A DNA stretch of 64,000 nt from Xanthomonas euroxanthea. GTDB taxonomy: Bacteria > Pseudomonadota > Gammaproteobacteria > Xanthomonadales > Xanthomonadaceae. The DNA is taken from assembly GCF_900476395.1 (NCBI RefSeq), contig NZ_UIHB01000003.1:1-64000 (forward strand), written 5' to 3'. Numbering within the stretch: position 1 is the first letter of the stretch; the number at the start of each line of letters is the position of its first letter. Under the pieces are notes generated by a model, which saw only the letters and a program-made list of their open reading frames with translations, did no database searches and was not told where the DNA came from. This document shows, piece by piece, positions 43,528 to 53,344 of this stretch. The translations under genes and the position numbers were made by a program.

Positions 43528-44646
43528 ATGAGCGTCACCGCCCGCTGGTGCCGCCGGCTGGACGAGCTCCCGGCCGGTGCCTGGGACGCGCTGCACGACG
43601 GCGCGCACCCGTTCATTTCCTATGCCTTCCTGGAGGGCCTTGAACGGGAGGGCTGCCTGCGCCCCGACTGGGGCTGGAATCCGCTGCACCTGACGCTATG
43701 GGACGGCGACACGCTGGTCGCTGCGGCGCCGGGGTACCTGAAGAACAACTCGCACGGCGAGTTCGTATTCGACCACGCCTGGGCGCATGCGTATGCGCGT
43801 TATGGCCAGGAGTACTTCCCCAAGTGGCTGTGCGGGGTTCCCTACTCGCCGGTGACCGGCCCGCGCCTGCTGGGGGCACCGCGATGGCGCCCGCAGTTGC
43901 TCGCGGCGATGCGCGAGCTGGTGGAGCGCAGCGGGCTGTCGTCGGCGCATGTGAACTTCTACCCGGCCGACGAAGATGCGGCCTTCGATAGCGACTGGCT
44001 GGAGCGCAACGACCTGCAGTACCACTGGCATAACGCCAGCGACTGGAGCGACTTCGAAACCTTCCTGGCCGCGATGGACCACAAACGGCGCAAGAACATC
44101 CGCCAGGAGCGCGCCAAGGTGCAGCGGGCCGGTGTGCAGCTGCGCGTGGTCCATGGCGATGAAGCCAGCGACGCCGACCTGGAAGCGATGTATGGCTTCT
44201 ATCTCAAGACCTTCAACGAATACGGCAACTCGCCTGCGCTGACGCCGGAATTCCTGCGTCATCTGGCCCGGCACCTGCCGCGCCAGCTGGTGATGTTTCT
44301 GGCCGAGCTGGACGGGCGCCCGATCGCCGGCGCGCTGTGCCTGCGCGGGCGCGACACGCTGTACGGGCGTTACTGGGGCGGCGAAGCCCTGCCTGGGTTG
44401 CATTTTGAAACCTGCTACTACCAGGGCATCGACTACTGCCTGCGCGAAGGCCTGACCCGCTTCGAGCCGGGCGCGCAGGGCGAGCACAAGATCGCACGCG
44501 GCTTTCTGCCCACCCTGGTCCGCAGCCGTCACTGGATTGCCGACCCCGGCTTTCGCGAGCCGCTGGCGCACTGGTGCGCCGACGAACGCCAGGCGGTCGC
44601 CCGGCACGCACGCGAGCTGTCCGAGCACAGCCCGTTCCGCGATTGA
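43528..44646 (+). CDS. FemAB-like GNAT-fold protein (DUF482 family)
   Basis: A 372-residue cytoplasmic protein. N-terminal NPFISYAFLEGLE-like segment (here HPFISYAFLEGLEREGC), ending with LTRFEPGAQGEHKIARGFLPTLVRS, the hallmark of the family formerly called DUF482 or peptidogalycan biosynthesis protein. Structures of relatives show two GNAT folds as in FemABX aminoacyl transferases. The substrate is not established. It follows trxB by 60 bp on the same strand and precedes aat. Confidence 0.85.
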   Translation: MSVTARWCRRLDELPAGAWDALHDGAHPFISYAFLEGLEREGCLRPDWGWNPLHLTLWDGDTLVAAAPGYLKNNSHGEFVFDHAWAHAYARYGQEYFPKWLCGVPYSPVTGPRLLGAPRWRPQLLAAMRELVERSGLSSAHVNFYPADEDAAFDSDWLERNDLQYHWHNASDWSDFETFLAAMDHKRRKNIRQERAKVQRAGVQLRVVHGDEASDADLEAMYGFYLKTFNEYGNSPALTPEFLRHLARHLPRQLVMFLAELDGRPIAGALCLRGRDTLYGRYWGGEALPGLHFETCYYQGIDYCLREGLTRFEPGAQGEHKIARGFLPTLVRSRHWIADPGFREPLAHWCADERQAVARHARELSEHSPFRD

Positions 44647-44874
44647 ACCCGCGCGGCAGCCAGGCCGGCTGCACCCGCCCTGATCGCAGGCAGGCCTCCT
44701 GCAGGCGACACGCGACGCGCCCCGTCCAAGGACAGTCGTCAGCCCGGTAAGAACTGCACGCCCGGCAGCGCGTGCTCGTGCACGCATGCCGCGGCGCGTA
44801 TCGAGGACGCAGTGCAGCGTGCCGGGGACTGCGTGCCCGGGTGCGCCATGGACGACAGGCTCTACACTGCGCGC

Positions 44875-45624
44875 ATGTCCCGCACCCTTCCCTACCTGCT
44901 TGCGACCGACCCGGCCGCGCCCTTCCCGCCGGCCGAACAGGCGCTGCGCGAGCCGGACGGCCTGCTTGCCATCGGCGGCGATCTGTCGCCGCAACGCCTG
45001 CTCAAGGCCTATGCCGGTGGCGTGTTCCCCTGGTTCTCGGACGGCCAGCCGATCCTGTGGTGGAGCCCGGACCCGCGCATGGTGTTTCGTACCGATGGCG
45101 TACGCCTGTCCTCGCGCTTCCGGCGCCAGTTGCGCAGCAGCCGCTGGATGCTGCGCGCCGATACCGCCTTCGCACAAGTAATCGCGGCCTGCGCGTCGAT
45201 TCCGCGCGCCGGCCAGGACGGCACCTGGATCACCACCACGATGCAGCAGGCCTACCTCGAACTGCATCGGCTGGGCCATGCGCATTCGCTGGAAGTGTTC
45301 GATGGCCCACGCCTGGTCGGCGGTATCTACGGAGTGGCGATCGGCCAGATGTTCTTCGGCGAGAGCATGTTCAGTGCCGTCAGCGGCGGCTCCAAGGTGG
45401 CGCTGGCGGCGCTGGCCGCGCACCTGCACGCCTGCGGTTGGCCATTGCTCGATGCGCAGGTGGAAAATCCGCACCTGATACGCCTGGGCGCGCAGCGCCT
45501 GCCACGTGCAGACTTCCTGCAGCAGGTACGGCTGCAGGTCGGCCAGACTGCGCTGCCGGGCAGCTGGTCCGAACGCTACGGCGAGCGGCCTGCCAGCGCG
45601 CTTGCTGAAGTCCGCTTAACATAA
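44875..45624 (+). CDS. aat: leucyl/phenylalanyl-tRNA-protein transferase
   Basis: A 249-residue enzyme of the N-end rule: it adds Leu or Phe from tRNA to proteins with N-terminal Lys or Arg. Conserved: DGLLAIGGDLSPQRLLKAYAGGVFPWF, ILWWSPDPRMV, GTWITTTMQQAYLELH and GQMFFGESMFS. I chose ATG 44875 (MSRTLPYLL); an ATG at 44848 would add nine residues. The products of clpS and clpA, which degrade its substrates, are encoded 1.3-3.3 kb away on the opposite strand. Confidence 0.95.
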   Translation: MSRTLPYLLATDPAAPFPPAEQALREPDGLLAIGGDLSPQRLLKAYAGGVFPWFSDGQPILWWSPDPRMVFRTDGVRLSSRFRRQLRSSRWMLRADTAFAQVIAACASIPRAGQDGTWITTTMQQAYLELHRLGHAHSLEVFDGPRLVGGIYGVAIGQMFFGESMFSAVSGGSKVALAALAAHLHACGWPLLDAQVENPHLIRLGAQRLPRADFLQQVRLQVGQTALPGSWSERYGERPASALAEVRLT

Positions 45625-45704
45625 AATTTGCACCGCGGGGAGATGGAGCGTAAAATGCTGTCCCTTACGGCCCTCCCGGGCCAGCCGTGATTGCACAGGA
45701 TTAC

Positions 45705-45923
45705 ATGTCGAAAGACGACTCCATTGAATTCGAAGGCAGCGTCAGCGAGACGCTCCCCAACACCACGTTCCGGGTCAAGCTGGAAAACGGGCATGAAATC
45801 ATCGCCCACATCTCCGGCCGCATGCGCAAGAACTACATCCGCATCCTGACCGGCGACCGGGTCAAAGTTGAGATGACTCCGTACGACCTGACCAAGGGTC
45901 GTATTACCTACCGCATGAAGTAA
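45705..45923 (+). CDS. infA: translation initiation factor IF-1
   Basis: A 72-residue S1/OB-fold protein of exact family length, starting [11 protein letters not shown], with [24 protein letters not shown]-1 binds the 30S A site. ATG 45705 has AGGA seven bases upstream. It follows aat by 80 bp, and a short AT-rich segment at 45620-45660 may hold its own promoter. An intrinsic terminator follows at 45947. Confidence 0.98.
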
Positions 45924-45946
45924 GCGGTTCTGGTGTGAGACGCGAG

Positions 45947-45966
45947 GCGGCCAATGGCCGCTTTTT
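45947..45966 (+). terminator. intrinsic terminator of infA
   Basis: GCGGCC-AAT-GGCCGC followed by TTTTT, 23 bp after the infA stop. The stem is short (6 bp) but GC-only. The bases from 45967 to 46167 show nothing recognisable. Confidence 0.75.
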
Positions 45967-46167
45967 GTCGTGGCCGGGATCTGTGTATTTGGCAGGCATG
46001 GCTGGCCGATGTCGTCGGCTTGCCCTGCATTCGCTGGTGTCATTGGCGTTTGTGCCCAGCCGATCCATTGCCTCGGTTCCGAGGCGTGCGGTTGTCGCTG
46101 GTGGTTTGCCGCTCCTCCGCGATCGCTGCGGCTGTGCGTCCCTCCCGCTGTGCGTCTCCAGGGACAT

Positions 46168-46196
46168 AAAAAAACCGCTCCTTCGAGCGGTTTTTT
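46168..46196. terminator. bidirectional intrinsic terminator, mainly for clpA
   Basis: ACCGCTC-CTTC-GAGCGGT with seven A before and six T after works on both strands. It lies 22 bp past the clpA stop and also backs up the infA terminator. Confidence 0.88.
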
Positions 46197-46217
46197 CACT
46201 TCAGGACTGCAGGGCGA

Positions 46218-48500
46218 TCAGTCGACGGTCGCCGGCAGCAGACGCTCCGGTTCCGGATGCGCCTCCACCACCAGCTCGCCATCCTTGACGTCGATATTGA
46301 CCCGACCGCCTTCCACCAGCTTGCCGAACAACAGCTCGTCGGCCAGCGGGCGCTTGATCTTCTCCTGGATCACCCGCGACATCGGGCGCGCACCCATCAG
46401 CGGATCGAAGCCGTGCTGGGCCAGCCAGTCGCGCGCAGTCGGCGTGGCCGACAACGACACGTGCTTTTCCTGCAGCAACATTTCCAGCTCGATGATGAAC
46501 TTGTCCACCACGCGCAGGATGTGGTCAAAGCCCAGCGGCTGGAACTGCACGATCGCATCCAGGCGGTTGCGGAACTCGGGCGTGAACCCGCGACGGATCG
46601 ATTCCATCGCATCGGTGGAGTGATCCTGCTTGGTGAAGCCGATCGACCGCCGCGAGGCCTGGGTGGCGCCGGCATTGGTCGTCATCACCAGGATCACGTT
46701 CTTGAAGTTCGCCTCGCGACCATTGGTGTCGGTGAGGATGCCGCGATCCATGACCTGCAACAGGATGTTGAAGATGTCCGGATGCGCCTTCTCCACCTCG
46801 TCCAGCAGCAGCACGCAGTGCGGCGTCTTGACGATCTTCTCGGTCAGCAGGCCACCTTGGTCGAAACCGACATAGCCAGGAGGCGCGCCGATCAGGCGGC
46901 TGATCGAATGCGCTTCCATGTATTCGGACATGTCGAAGCGCACCAGCTCGATCCCCAATTGCAGCGCGAGCTGCTTGGTGACCTCGGTCTTGCCGACACC
47001 GGTGGGACCGGCAAACAGGAAGTTGCCGATCGGCTTCTCCGGATTGGCCAGGCCCGAGCGCGCGAGCTTGATCGAGCCGGCCAGCGTCTCGATCGCCGGG
47101 TTCTGGCCGAAGATCACCATCTTCAGATTGCGCTCCAGATGCTGCAGCACGTCCTTGTCGGTCGCGCTGACCTGCTTGGCCGGAATCCGCGCCATCTTGG
47201 CGACGATGGTCTCGATCTCCTCGATATCGATCAGCTCCTTGCGCTTGCCCTCGGGCAGCAGGCGCTGACGCGCACCGGCTTCGTCGATCACATCGATCGC
47301 CTTGTCCGGCAGCAGACGGTCGCCGATATGCTTGACCGACAGGTCCACGGCGGCCTGCAGCGCATCGTCGGCATAGGTCACGCCGTGGTGCGCTTCGTAC
47401 TTGGGCTTGAGGCCCTGCAGGATTTCGAAGGTCTCGCCCACGGTCGGCTCGACGATGTCGATCTTCTGGAAGCGACGCGCCAGCGCACGGTCCTTTTCGA
47501 AGATGCCGCGGTATTCCTGGAACGTGGTCGAACCGATGCAGCGCAGCTCGCCCGACGACAGCGCAGGCTTGATTAGATTGGAGGCATCCATCGTGCCGCC
47601 CGACGCCGAACCGGCACCGATGATGGTGTGGATCTCGTCGATGAACAGCACCGCATTGGGCACCTTCTTCAGCGCCGCCAGCACGCCCTTGAGGCGCTTC
47701 TCGAAGTCGCCGCGGTACTTGGTGCCAGCCACCAGCGCGCCCAGGTCCAGCGAGAAGATCACTGCGTCGGCCAGCACTTCCGGCACGTCGTTGTCGACGA
47801 TGCGCTTGGCCAGCCCTTCGGCGATCGCGGTCTTGCCGACACCGGCCTCGCCCACGTACAGCGGGTTGTTCTTGCGGCGGCGGCACAGCACCTGGATGGT
47901 GCGCTCGATTTCGTCGCCACGGCCGACCAGCGGGTCGATCTTGCCGTTGCGGGCCTGCTCGTTGAGATTGGTGGCGAACTCGGCCAGCGCATCGCCCTTG
48001 GCCTCGCCCTCCCCGCCCTCGCTCTTGGGCTCGCCATCGGAGGTGGACGGCTGCTCGCCGTCCTCGCCCAGCTTGGCGATGCCATGCGAGAGGTAGTTGA
48101 CGATATCCAGACGCGTGATGTCCTGCTGATTCAGGAAATACACCGCGTGCGAATCCTTCTCGCCGAAGATCGCCACCAGCACATTGGCGCCGGTGACTTC
48201 CTTCTTGCCCGAGGATTGCACGTGATAGACCGCACGCTGCAGCACGCGCTGGAAGCCCAGCGTTGGCTGGGTGTCGCGGCCATCGTCTTCGGCCAGGCGC
48301 GAGACCGAGGCCTCGATCGCCTGCTCCAGATCATTGTGCAGACGCACCTGGTCAGCGCCGCAGGCCTTGAGGACGGCCTGGGCGGACGGGTTGTCCAGCA
48401 GCGAGAGCAGCAGGTGCTCGACGGTCATGAACTCGTGACGCGCCTCGCGTGCTCGCTTGTAGCACTGGCCGATGGTTTGCTCTAGGTCTTTGCTGAACAT
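46218..48500 (-). CDS. clpA: ATP-dependent Clp protease ATPase subunit ClpA
   Basis: A 760-residue Hsp100 unfoldase. N-terminal Clp repeats (residues 1-150: MFSKDLEQTIGQCYKRAREARHEF), first AAA+ module with GEAGVGKTAIAEGLA, second with GPTGVGKTEVTKQLA, and a C-terminal IGL-type ClpP-docking loop region. With ClpP it degrades ssrA-tagged and N-end-rule proteins. The ATG at 48500 is the conserved start. clpS is upstream, separated by 142 bp. It is terminated at 46168-46196. Confidence 0.97.
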   Translation of the reverse strand: MFSKDLEQTIGQCYKRAREARHEFMTVEHLLLSLLDNPSAQAVLKACGADQVRLHNDLEQAIEASVSRLAEDDGRDTQPTLGFQRVLQRAVYHVQSSGKKEVTGANVLVAIFGEKDSHAVYFLNQQDITRLDIVNYLSHGIAKLGEDGEQPSTSDGEPKSEGGEGEAKGDALAEFATNLNEQARNGKIDPLVGRGDEIERTIQVLCRRRKNNPLYVGEAGVGKTAIAEGLAKRIVDNDVPEVLADAVIFSLDLGALVAGTKYRGDFEKRLKGVLAALKKVPNAVLFIDEIHTIIGAGSASGGTMDASNLIKPALSSGELRCIGSTTFQEYRGIFEKDRALARRFQKIDIVEPTVGETFEILQGLKPKYEAHHGVTYADDALQAAVDLSVKHIGDRLLPDKAIDVIDEAGARQRLLPEGKRKELIDIEEIETIVAKMARIPAKQVSATDKDVLQHLERNLKMVIFGQNPAIETLAGSIKLARSGLANPEKPIGNFLFAGPTGVGKTEVTKQLALQLGIELVRFDMSEYMEAHSISRLIGAPPGYVGFDQGGLLTEKIVKTPHCVLLLDEVEKAHPDIFNILLQVMDRGILTDTNGREANFKNVILVMTTNAGATQASRRSIGFTKQDHSTDAMESIRRGFTPEFRNRLDAIVQFQPLGFDHILRVVDKFIIELEMLLQEKHVSLSATPTARDWLAQHGFDPLMGARPMSRVIQEKIKRPLADELLFGKLVEGGRVNIDVKDGELVVEAHPEPERLLPATVD

Positions 48501-48642
48501 TGGTAACTCCGAACGGCTGTTGCCAACAATATGCGGCTTTTGTTGGGATTTACCACAACCCTATCGGATAGGCATGTTCAGACGGCGTTAGCATGTGATT
48601 GCAGCCACAGTGTTGCGCTGCTGGAATGATCCGAACGACCGG

Positions 48643-48963
48643 TCAGGCCTGTTCCATCGTGCACAGCAGCGGATGCTGGTTCATGCGCGAGAATTCGTTG
48701 ACCTGGGCGACCTTGGACTCGGCGACTTCGCGGCTGTAGACCCCGCAAACGCCACGTCCGCGGGTATGGACATGCAGCATGACCTGCGTGGCCCGCTCCA
48801 GATCGAGGTTGAAAAACTGCTGCAGCACCGTCACCACGAAGTCCATCGGGGTGTAGTCGTCGTTCAGCAGAAGCACCTGATAACGCGGCGGTGGCGCCAC
48901 TTCAGGCTTGCTGGCTTCGACCGTGAGGCCGTGATCGTGTTCGTGTGAGGTCTTACGAGGCAT
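48643..48963 (-). CDS. clpS: ClpA adaptor protein ClpS
   Basis: A 106-residue N-recognin that hands N-end-rule substrates to ClpA. After a variable N-terminus it has [20 protein letters not shown] (the NDDxTPMxFV substrate pocket) and [22 protein letters not shown]. The ATG at 48963 gives the usual length. It lies 5' of clpA on the same strand, in the standard order. Confidence 0.96.
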   Translation of the reverse strand: MPRKTSHEHDHGLTVEASKPEVAPPPRYQVLLLNDDYTPMDFVVTVLQQFFNLDLERATQVMLHVHTRGRGVCGVYSREVAESKVAQVNEFSRMNQHPLLCTMEQA

Positions 48964-49052
48964 CCGGGCATTATACGGTTCATCGCCGCACGCATTGGAC
49001 GATTTACGCCGCGCCCCGCACAATTTGTCTCCGATTCCATGGCTGGCCCTTG

Positions 49053-49217
49053 ATGACCGATTCCCTGACCGCGCCCTTGCTGGCGCCGTCGTTCACCACC
49101 GACTTGTCCAGCTCCATGCGCGAAGCAGGGTCCAACGGCCGCCTGGGCCGGCGTCACGCGCTGCCCCTCGCCGGCAAGGCGAGCAACCCTTCGATCGAGC
49201 AGGACCAGCAGCGATGA
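49053..49217 (+). CDS. possible 54-aa protein coupled to the Nudix gene
   Basis: An ATG at 49053 opens a 54-codon frame whose TGA overlaps the Nudix start (ATGA, 49214-49217). The product starts [20 protein letters not shown] and has no recognisable domain. It might be a genuine leader peptide or small protein; the overlap type is the same as for the other genes of this operon. No strong ribosome site is seen, so it remains tentative. Confidence 0.35.
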   Translation: MTDSLTAPLLAPSFTTDLSSSMREAGSNGRLGRRHALPLAGKASNPSIEQDQQR

Positions 49218-49672
49218 GCGCCTCCGGACAACGCTGGCATCCGGATGTCACCGTGGCCACCGTGGTGGTACGCGACGGGCGCTTTTTGCAGGTCGAAGAG
49301 CACATCGGTGACCGGCTGCTGTTGAACCAGCCTGCCGGACACCTGGAACCGGACGAAAGCCTGCTCGACGCGGCGGTGCGCGAGACCCTGGAAGAGACCG
49401 GCTGGGATGTGCGCCCGACCCACTTCATCGGCACCTACCAGTGGGTCGCCCCGAGCGGCCAGTGCTTCCTGCGGTTTGCGTTTGTCGCCGAGGCCCTGAC
49501 CCACCATCCCGAGCGCAGCCTGGACACCGGCGTGGTGCGCGCCTTGTGGATGACGCCGGAAGAATTGCGCAGCGCCACCGAGCGGATGCGCAGCCCGTTG
49601 GTGTGGGAGGTGGTGGCTGATTACCTGGCCGGCCAGCGCCATCCGTTGGCATTGGTGCGGCACGTCGCATGA
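49214..49672 (+). CDS. nudJ: Nudix hydrolase, NudJ-like
   Basis: A 152-residue Nudix protein. The box [23 protein letters not shown] fits Gx5Ex7REUxEExGU exactly. The neighbourhood (Nudix-mnmA-hflD) matches E. coli nudJ-mnmA-hflD, and NudJ there hydrolyses HMP-PP and nucleoside di/triphosphates. The stop overlaps the mnmA start by four bases. The function is inferred from family and context. Confidence 0.88.
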   Translation: MSASGQRWHPDVTVATVVVRDGRFLQVEEHIGDRLLLNQPAGHLEPDESLLDAAVRETLEETGWDVRPTHFIGTYQWVAPSGQCFLRFAFVAEALTHHPERSLDTGVVRALWMTPEELRSATERMRSPLVWEVVADYLAGQRHPLALVRHVA

Positions 49673-50805
49673 GTACGCCGCGCATCGTGGTCGGGGTCTC
49701 CGGCGGCGTGGATTCGTCGGTGGCGGCCTGGCGGCTGGCCCAGCAAGGCGAGTCGCTCGCCGGACTGTTCATGCAGAACTGGGCCGACGATGGCAGCGGC
49801 GATTGCCGCGCCGAGGACGACCGCCGCGATGCGGTGGCGGTGTGCGGGGTGCTGGGCATTGCGTTCCATTTCCGCGATTTTTCCGGCGAATACTGGAGCG
49901 GCGTGTTCGAGCACTTCCTGGCCGAATACGCGGCCGGGCGCACGCCCAACCCCGATGTGCTGTGCAATCGCGAGGTCAAGTTCAAGCATTTCCTGGATGC
50001 GGCCCAGGCGCTGGGCGCCGAGCGCATCGCCACCGGCCACTACGCCCGGGTGGCGCACAGCGGCGGGCGCTGGCGCCTGCTGCGCGGCGCCGACCGCGGC
50101 AAGGACCAGAGTTATTTCCTGCATCAGCTGGGACAGGCCCAGCTGGCCGCGACGCTGTTTCCGATCGGCGACCTGGAAAAGAGCACGCTGCGCCGGATCG
50201 CCCAGGATGCCGGCCTGCCGACGCATGCCAAGAAGGATTCCACCGGCATCTGCTTCATCGGCGAGCGCGATTTCCGCGAGTTCCTGGGCCGTTACCTGCC
50301 CGCGCGCACCGGCGAGATCCGCGACCCGCAGGGGCAACGCATCGCCGAGCATCCGGGAGTGTTCTATTTCACCCTGGGGCAGCGCGAAGGCCTGAACATC
50401 GGCGGCGTGCGTGGACGCGCCGCCGCGCCGTGGTACGTGGTCGGCAAGGATGTGGCGAGCAATGTGCTGTATGTGGACCAGGACCGTGACAGCCCGCTGC
50501 TGCAATCACGCTGGCTGCAGTCCGAGCAGGCCCATTGGGTCACCGGCGCGCCGCCGGCGCGCAGCTTCGCTTGCACCGCACAGACCCGTTACCGGCAGCC
50601 CGACGAGCCGTGCACGGTGCAGGTGCAGGACGATGGCAGCGTGCAGGTGCGTTTCGAGCGGCCGCAGCGGGCGGTAACGCCCGGGCAGTCGCTGGTGTTG
50701 TACGACGGCGAGGAATGCCTGGGCGGCGCGGTCATTGCCGCCACCGATGCGCCGCTGGAACGCCAATTGGCGGGATCTTCTTTTTCACCTGAGGTAGTGG
50801 CTTGA
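49669..50805 (+). CDS. mnmA: tRNA-specific 2-thiouridylase MnmA
   Basis: A 378-residue enzyme that thiolates U34 of Lys, Glu and Gln tRNAs. The PP-loop is GVSGGVDSS near the N-terminus. Catalytic Cys residues lie in [12 protein letters not shown] and [12 protein letters not shown]. The C-terminal beta domain is complete ([19 protein letters not shown]). The ATG at 49669 overlaps the Nudix stop. The stop overlaps the hflD start by one base. Confidence 0.97.
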   Translation: MSTPRIVVGVSGGVDSSVAAWRLAQQGESLAGLFMQNWADDGSGDCRAEDDRRDAVAVCGVLGIAFHFRDFSGEYWSGVFEHFLAEYAAGRTPNPDVLCNREVKFKHFLDAAQALGAERIATGHYARVAHSGGRWRLLRGADRGKDQSYFLHQLGQAQLAATLFPIGDLEKSTLRRIAQDAGLPTHAKKDSTGICFIGERDFREFLGRYLPARTGEIRDPQGQRIAEHPGVFYFTLGQREGLNIGGVRGRAAAPWYVVGKDVASNVLYVDQDRDSPLLQSRWLQSEQAHWVTGAPPARSFACTAQTRYRQPDEPCTVQVQDDGSVQVRFERPQRAVTPGQSLVLYDGEECLGGAVIAATDAPLERQLAGSSFSPEVVA

Positions 50806-51419
50806 TGAGTTCTTCCATGGATCACCGCGTGCTGGCGCTTGCCGGTGTCGCCCAGGCCTTGCAACAGGTGCGGCGGATCGCCGAAACCGGGCATTCGGAG
50901 GCTGCGACGGTGCGTACCGCCATGGACAGCGTGTTCCGGGTGGATGCGGCCTCGCCGGAGGCCGTGTACGGCTCGCCAGCGGACCTGGCACCGGGCCTGC
51001 GGCTGCTGCATAACTATTTCCACAATCAGGGCCAGGACGAGTTCCTGCCGCGGCTGGCGTTGGCGGTGCTGCAGCTGGAGCGCCGCTTCGTGCGCGACAC
51101 CACCACCGTCGCCACGGTCTCCAAGGGCATCGAGGCGGCCGCGCGTCAGGCACAGAGCCTGGGCGACAGCGGCCATCCGGACGTATTGAATTCGCTCGGC
51201 GGGCTGTATGCGCAGACCATCAGCCACCTGCGCCCTAAGGTCATGGTGCAGGGCAATCCGCATTACCTGGGCCAGGCCGGCGTGGTCGCGGAAATCCGCG
51301 CGTTGCTGCTGGCCGCTGTCCGCTCGGCGGTGTTGTGGCGGCAGATGGGTGGCAGCCTGTGGGATTTCCTGTTCGCCAAGCGCGCAATGATCGAGGCGGT
51401 GGACCGCGCGCTGCGCTAA
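50805..51419 (+). CDS. hflD: high frequency lysogenization protein HflD homologue
   Basis: A 204-residue helical protein at the membrane periphery. It matches the HflD family ([15 protein letters not shown] near the start; [52 protein letters not shown]). The E. coli protein binds phage CII; its housekeeping role is unclear. The ATG at 50805 shares its A with the mnmA stop (TGATG), better than the in-frame TTG at 50802. Conserved mnmA-hflD pair. Confidence 0.93.
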   Translation: MSSSMDHRVLALAGVAQALQQVRRIAETGHSEAATVRTAMDSVFRVDAASPEAVYGSPADLAPGLRLLHNYFHNQGQDEFLPRLALAVLQLERRFVRDTTTVATVSKGIEAAARQAQSLGDSGHPDVLNSLGGLYAQTISHLRPKVMVQGNPHYLGQAGVVAEIRALLLAAVRSAVLWRQMGGSLWDFLFAKRAMIEAVDRALR

Positions 51420-51510
51420 TCACCTGACAATTCGGGTTGCCACATGCGCCAGCGGTCGCTGGCGCGTGTCAACATCGGTTGAACGGGCGAGACGATGTGG
51501 CGATCGTCGC

Positions 51511-51537
51511 TAAAGACACAGGGGGGACGGCCGATAC
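51511..51537 (+). promoter_or_regulatory. sigma-28 (FliA) promoter of the MCP gene
   Basis: TAAAGACA, 11 bases, GCCGATAC matches the flagellar sigma-28 consensus TAAAGTTT-N11-GCCGATAA closely, with exact spacing. Transcription should start near 51543, 23 bases before the ATG at 51566. Confidence 0.85.
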
Positions 51538-51565
51538 AGCAACCGTGACTCTGCCGAGAACGCCC

Positions 51566-52756
51566 ATGTATTCACGTCCACTTATCCGTCTGGCCGCCCC
51601 TTTGGCCCTGACCTTGCTGTTTCCCTTCGCTGTCGGATTCGACTGGCCCGCTTCGGTGCGCTGGGCGATCCTGGCGACCATGACGCTCAGCTGGCTCGGT
51701 TTCGCTGCCTGGGTGACCTACTCCCAGTTCCGGCGTAATCCGGACCAGACCCGCATCCTGCGCGAGCAGGACCAGCTGCTCAACGAACTGCGTACGTTCG
51801 TCAGCAACGAAGTCGACGGTTCGCGCTCGGAAGTCGAGCGTGCCCGCGAACTGATCCGCCAGGCCGTGTCCGGTCTTGGTGGCAGCTTCGAAGCGATGAA
51901 TCGCAAGTCGCGCCAGCAAAGCCAGGCATTGGCCCGCATCGTCGACCGTGCCGGTGACGACGGCAGCGCCGGTGTCGACGTCGCCCGCTTTGCCCAGCAC
52001 GCCAGCTCCCGGATGGAGCAGCTGGTGGAAGCGCTGGAACAGGTGAGCGGCCAAAGTACCAACACGGTGCACCACATCGATGAGATGGCCCAGCACCTGG
52101 ATGGCATCTTCGCGCTGCTGGAAGACGTCAAGTCGATCGCCGACCAGACCAACCTGCTGGCCCTGAACGCCGCCATCGAAGCAGCCCGTGCCGGTGAAGC
52201 CGGTCGCGGCTTCGCGGTGGTCGCCGACGAGGTGCGCAATCTGTCCGAGCGTTCCACCACCTTCAACGAACAGATCCGCAAGCTGGCGCACAGCTCCAAG
52301 GAATCGATCGCCAAGGTCCGTGAAACGGTCTCGCAGCTGGCCTCGCGTCACATGGATCGCTCCCGCGAAGCCCGCCATGAATCGGCGGCGATGCTGGAGA
52401 ATGTCGCGCAGATCAACGCCTCGTTGGGCGACGGCATGCGCGAAATCTCCGAATGCGCGCGTTCCATCGACGGTAGCGTGGCCGAAGCGGTGCGTGCCCT
52501 GCAGTTCGAGGACATCGCCACGCAGACGCTGAGCGGTATCCATACCCACCTGGATCGTCTCACCGCGATCAACCGTGAAGCGGTGGCGCTGCAGGAACTG
52601 CTGCATCGCAACGGCGGCGTGTACGACAGCGATCTGGTCGCCGCGCTGCAGAAGGTGTCCACCCGCCTGCGCGACATGCGTGTGGAGTGGGAGCGCCCGC
52701 CGCACAAGCCGGTGGCGCAGCAAGGCATGGGTGCCGGTACGGTCGAACTGTTCTAA
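51566..52756 (+). CDS. methyl-accepting chemotaxis-type signalling protein without periplasmic sensor
   Basis: A 396-residue protein. Two closely spaced membrane helices (residues 5-50) leave almost no periplasmic part. There is no HAMP. The cytoplasmic coiled coil carries the MCP hairpin [40 protein letters not shown], which binds CheA/CheW. It presumably senses an internal or membrane-linked signal. A consensus sigma-28 promoter lies 30-55 bp upstream, so expression belongs to the late flagellar class. The ATG at 51566 is placed by that promoter and the first membrane helix. Confidence 0.9.
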   Translation: MYSRPLIRLAAPLALTLLFPFAVGFDWPASVRWAILATMTLSWLGFAAWVTYSQFRRNPDQTRILREQDQLLNELRTFVSNEVDGSRSEVERARELIRQAVSGLGGSFEAMNRKSRQQSQALARIVDRAGDDGSAGVDVARFAQHASSRMEQLVEALEQVSGQSTNTVHHIDEMAQHLDGIFALLEDVKSIADQTNLLALNAAIEAARAGEAGRGFAVVADEVRNLSERSTTFNEQIRKLAHSSKESIAKVRETVSQLASRHMDRSREARHESAAMLENVAQINASLGDGMREISECARSIDGSVAEAVRALQFEDIATQTLSGIHTHLDRLTAINREAVALQELLHRNGGVYDSDLVAALQKVSTRLRDMRVEWERPPHKPVAQQGMGAGTVELF

Positions 52757-52789
52757 GACCGCTGCCACGCACTGCCTGATTCCGACATT

Positions 52790-52812
52790 CCCCGGCCTTC
52801 CGGGGATTTGTC
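52790..52812 (+). terminator. terminator-like hairpin after the MCP gene
   Basis: CCCCGG-CCTT-CCGGGG followed by ATTTGTCGTT, 34 bp after the MCP stop. The U-tract is weak, so some read-through into the gene at 52840 is likely. Confidence 0.55.
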
Positions 52813-52839
52813 GTTCCGCAACAACCTGGTATTCCGCTC

Positions 52840-53124
52840 ATGACGCTACTTGCCCCGCCCACCGATGCATCCACCGCCGTGCTCGAATCAGCCGCGCTGG
52901 CGGCTGCACATGCCCAGCGCATTGCACAAAGCGACGCTGCCCGGCCTGCGCTGCGCAGCGTGCGCATGCCGGCCGCGCTGGAACGGCTGGAGCATGCCGC
53001 CCGTGCGGAAGTGCAGGCAATGCAGAACCCCCGCCGCAGCTGCAGCGAAGAAGACCTGCTGTTTGCGACCGTGGCCTGGGATCTGGGTCTGGATGGCGCC
53101 GCTGTCGGCGTGTCTGGAGCCTGA
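52840..53124 (+). CDS. hypothetical protein (94 aa) following the MCP gene
   Basis: A 94-residue Ala-rich helical protein with no signal or membrane segment: LESAALAAAHAQRIAQSDAA, then SVRMPAALERLEHAARAEVQAM, then CSEEDLLFATVAWDLGLDG. I do not recognise the family. It starts 83 bp after the MCP stop on the same strand, so it may share the sigma-28 transcript. The codon pattern looks coding. Confidence 0.55.
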   Translation: MTLLAPPTDASTAVLESAALAAAHAQRIAQSDAARPALRSVRMPAALERLEHAARAEVQAMQNPRRSCSEEDLLFATVAWDLGLDGAAVGVSGA

Positions 53125-53344
53125 CATCTGTGCAACGGCGGGGCGTGCCTCGGCAGGCGCCCCGCCGGTTGTTTCCACTGCCCGACCTGTGGCGCTGGTA
53201 CGCCAGGCCGTGCCACCAGGCGTGGGCCCGAGCATGGGCGACCATTCGATTGCAGCACCCGGGTGACCTCTCCCCTGCCCGTCTGCTCGACGACCTCTAA
53301 GAATCCCACGAAACAATGTCCCGCTTCGCTCGGCTGATCTACGG

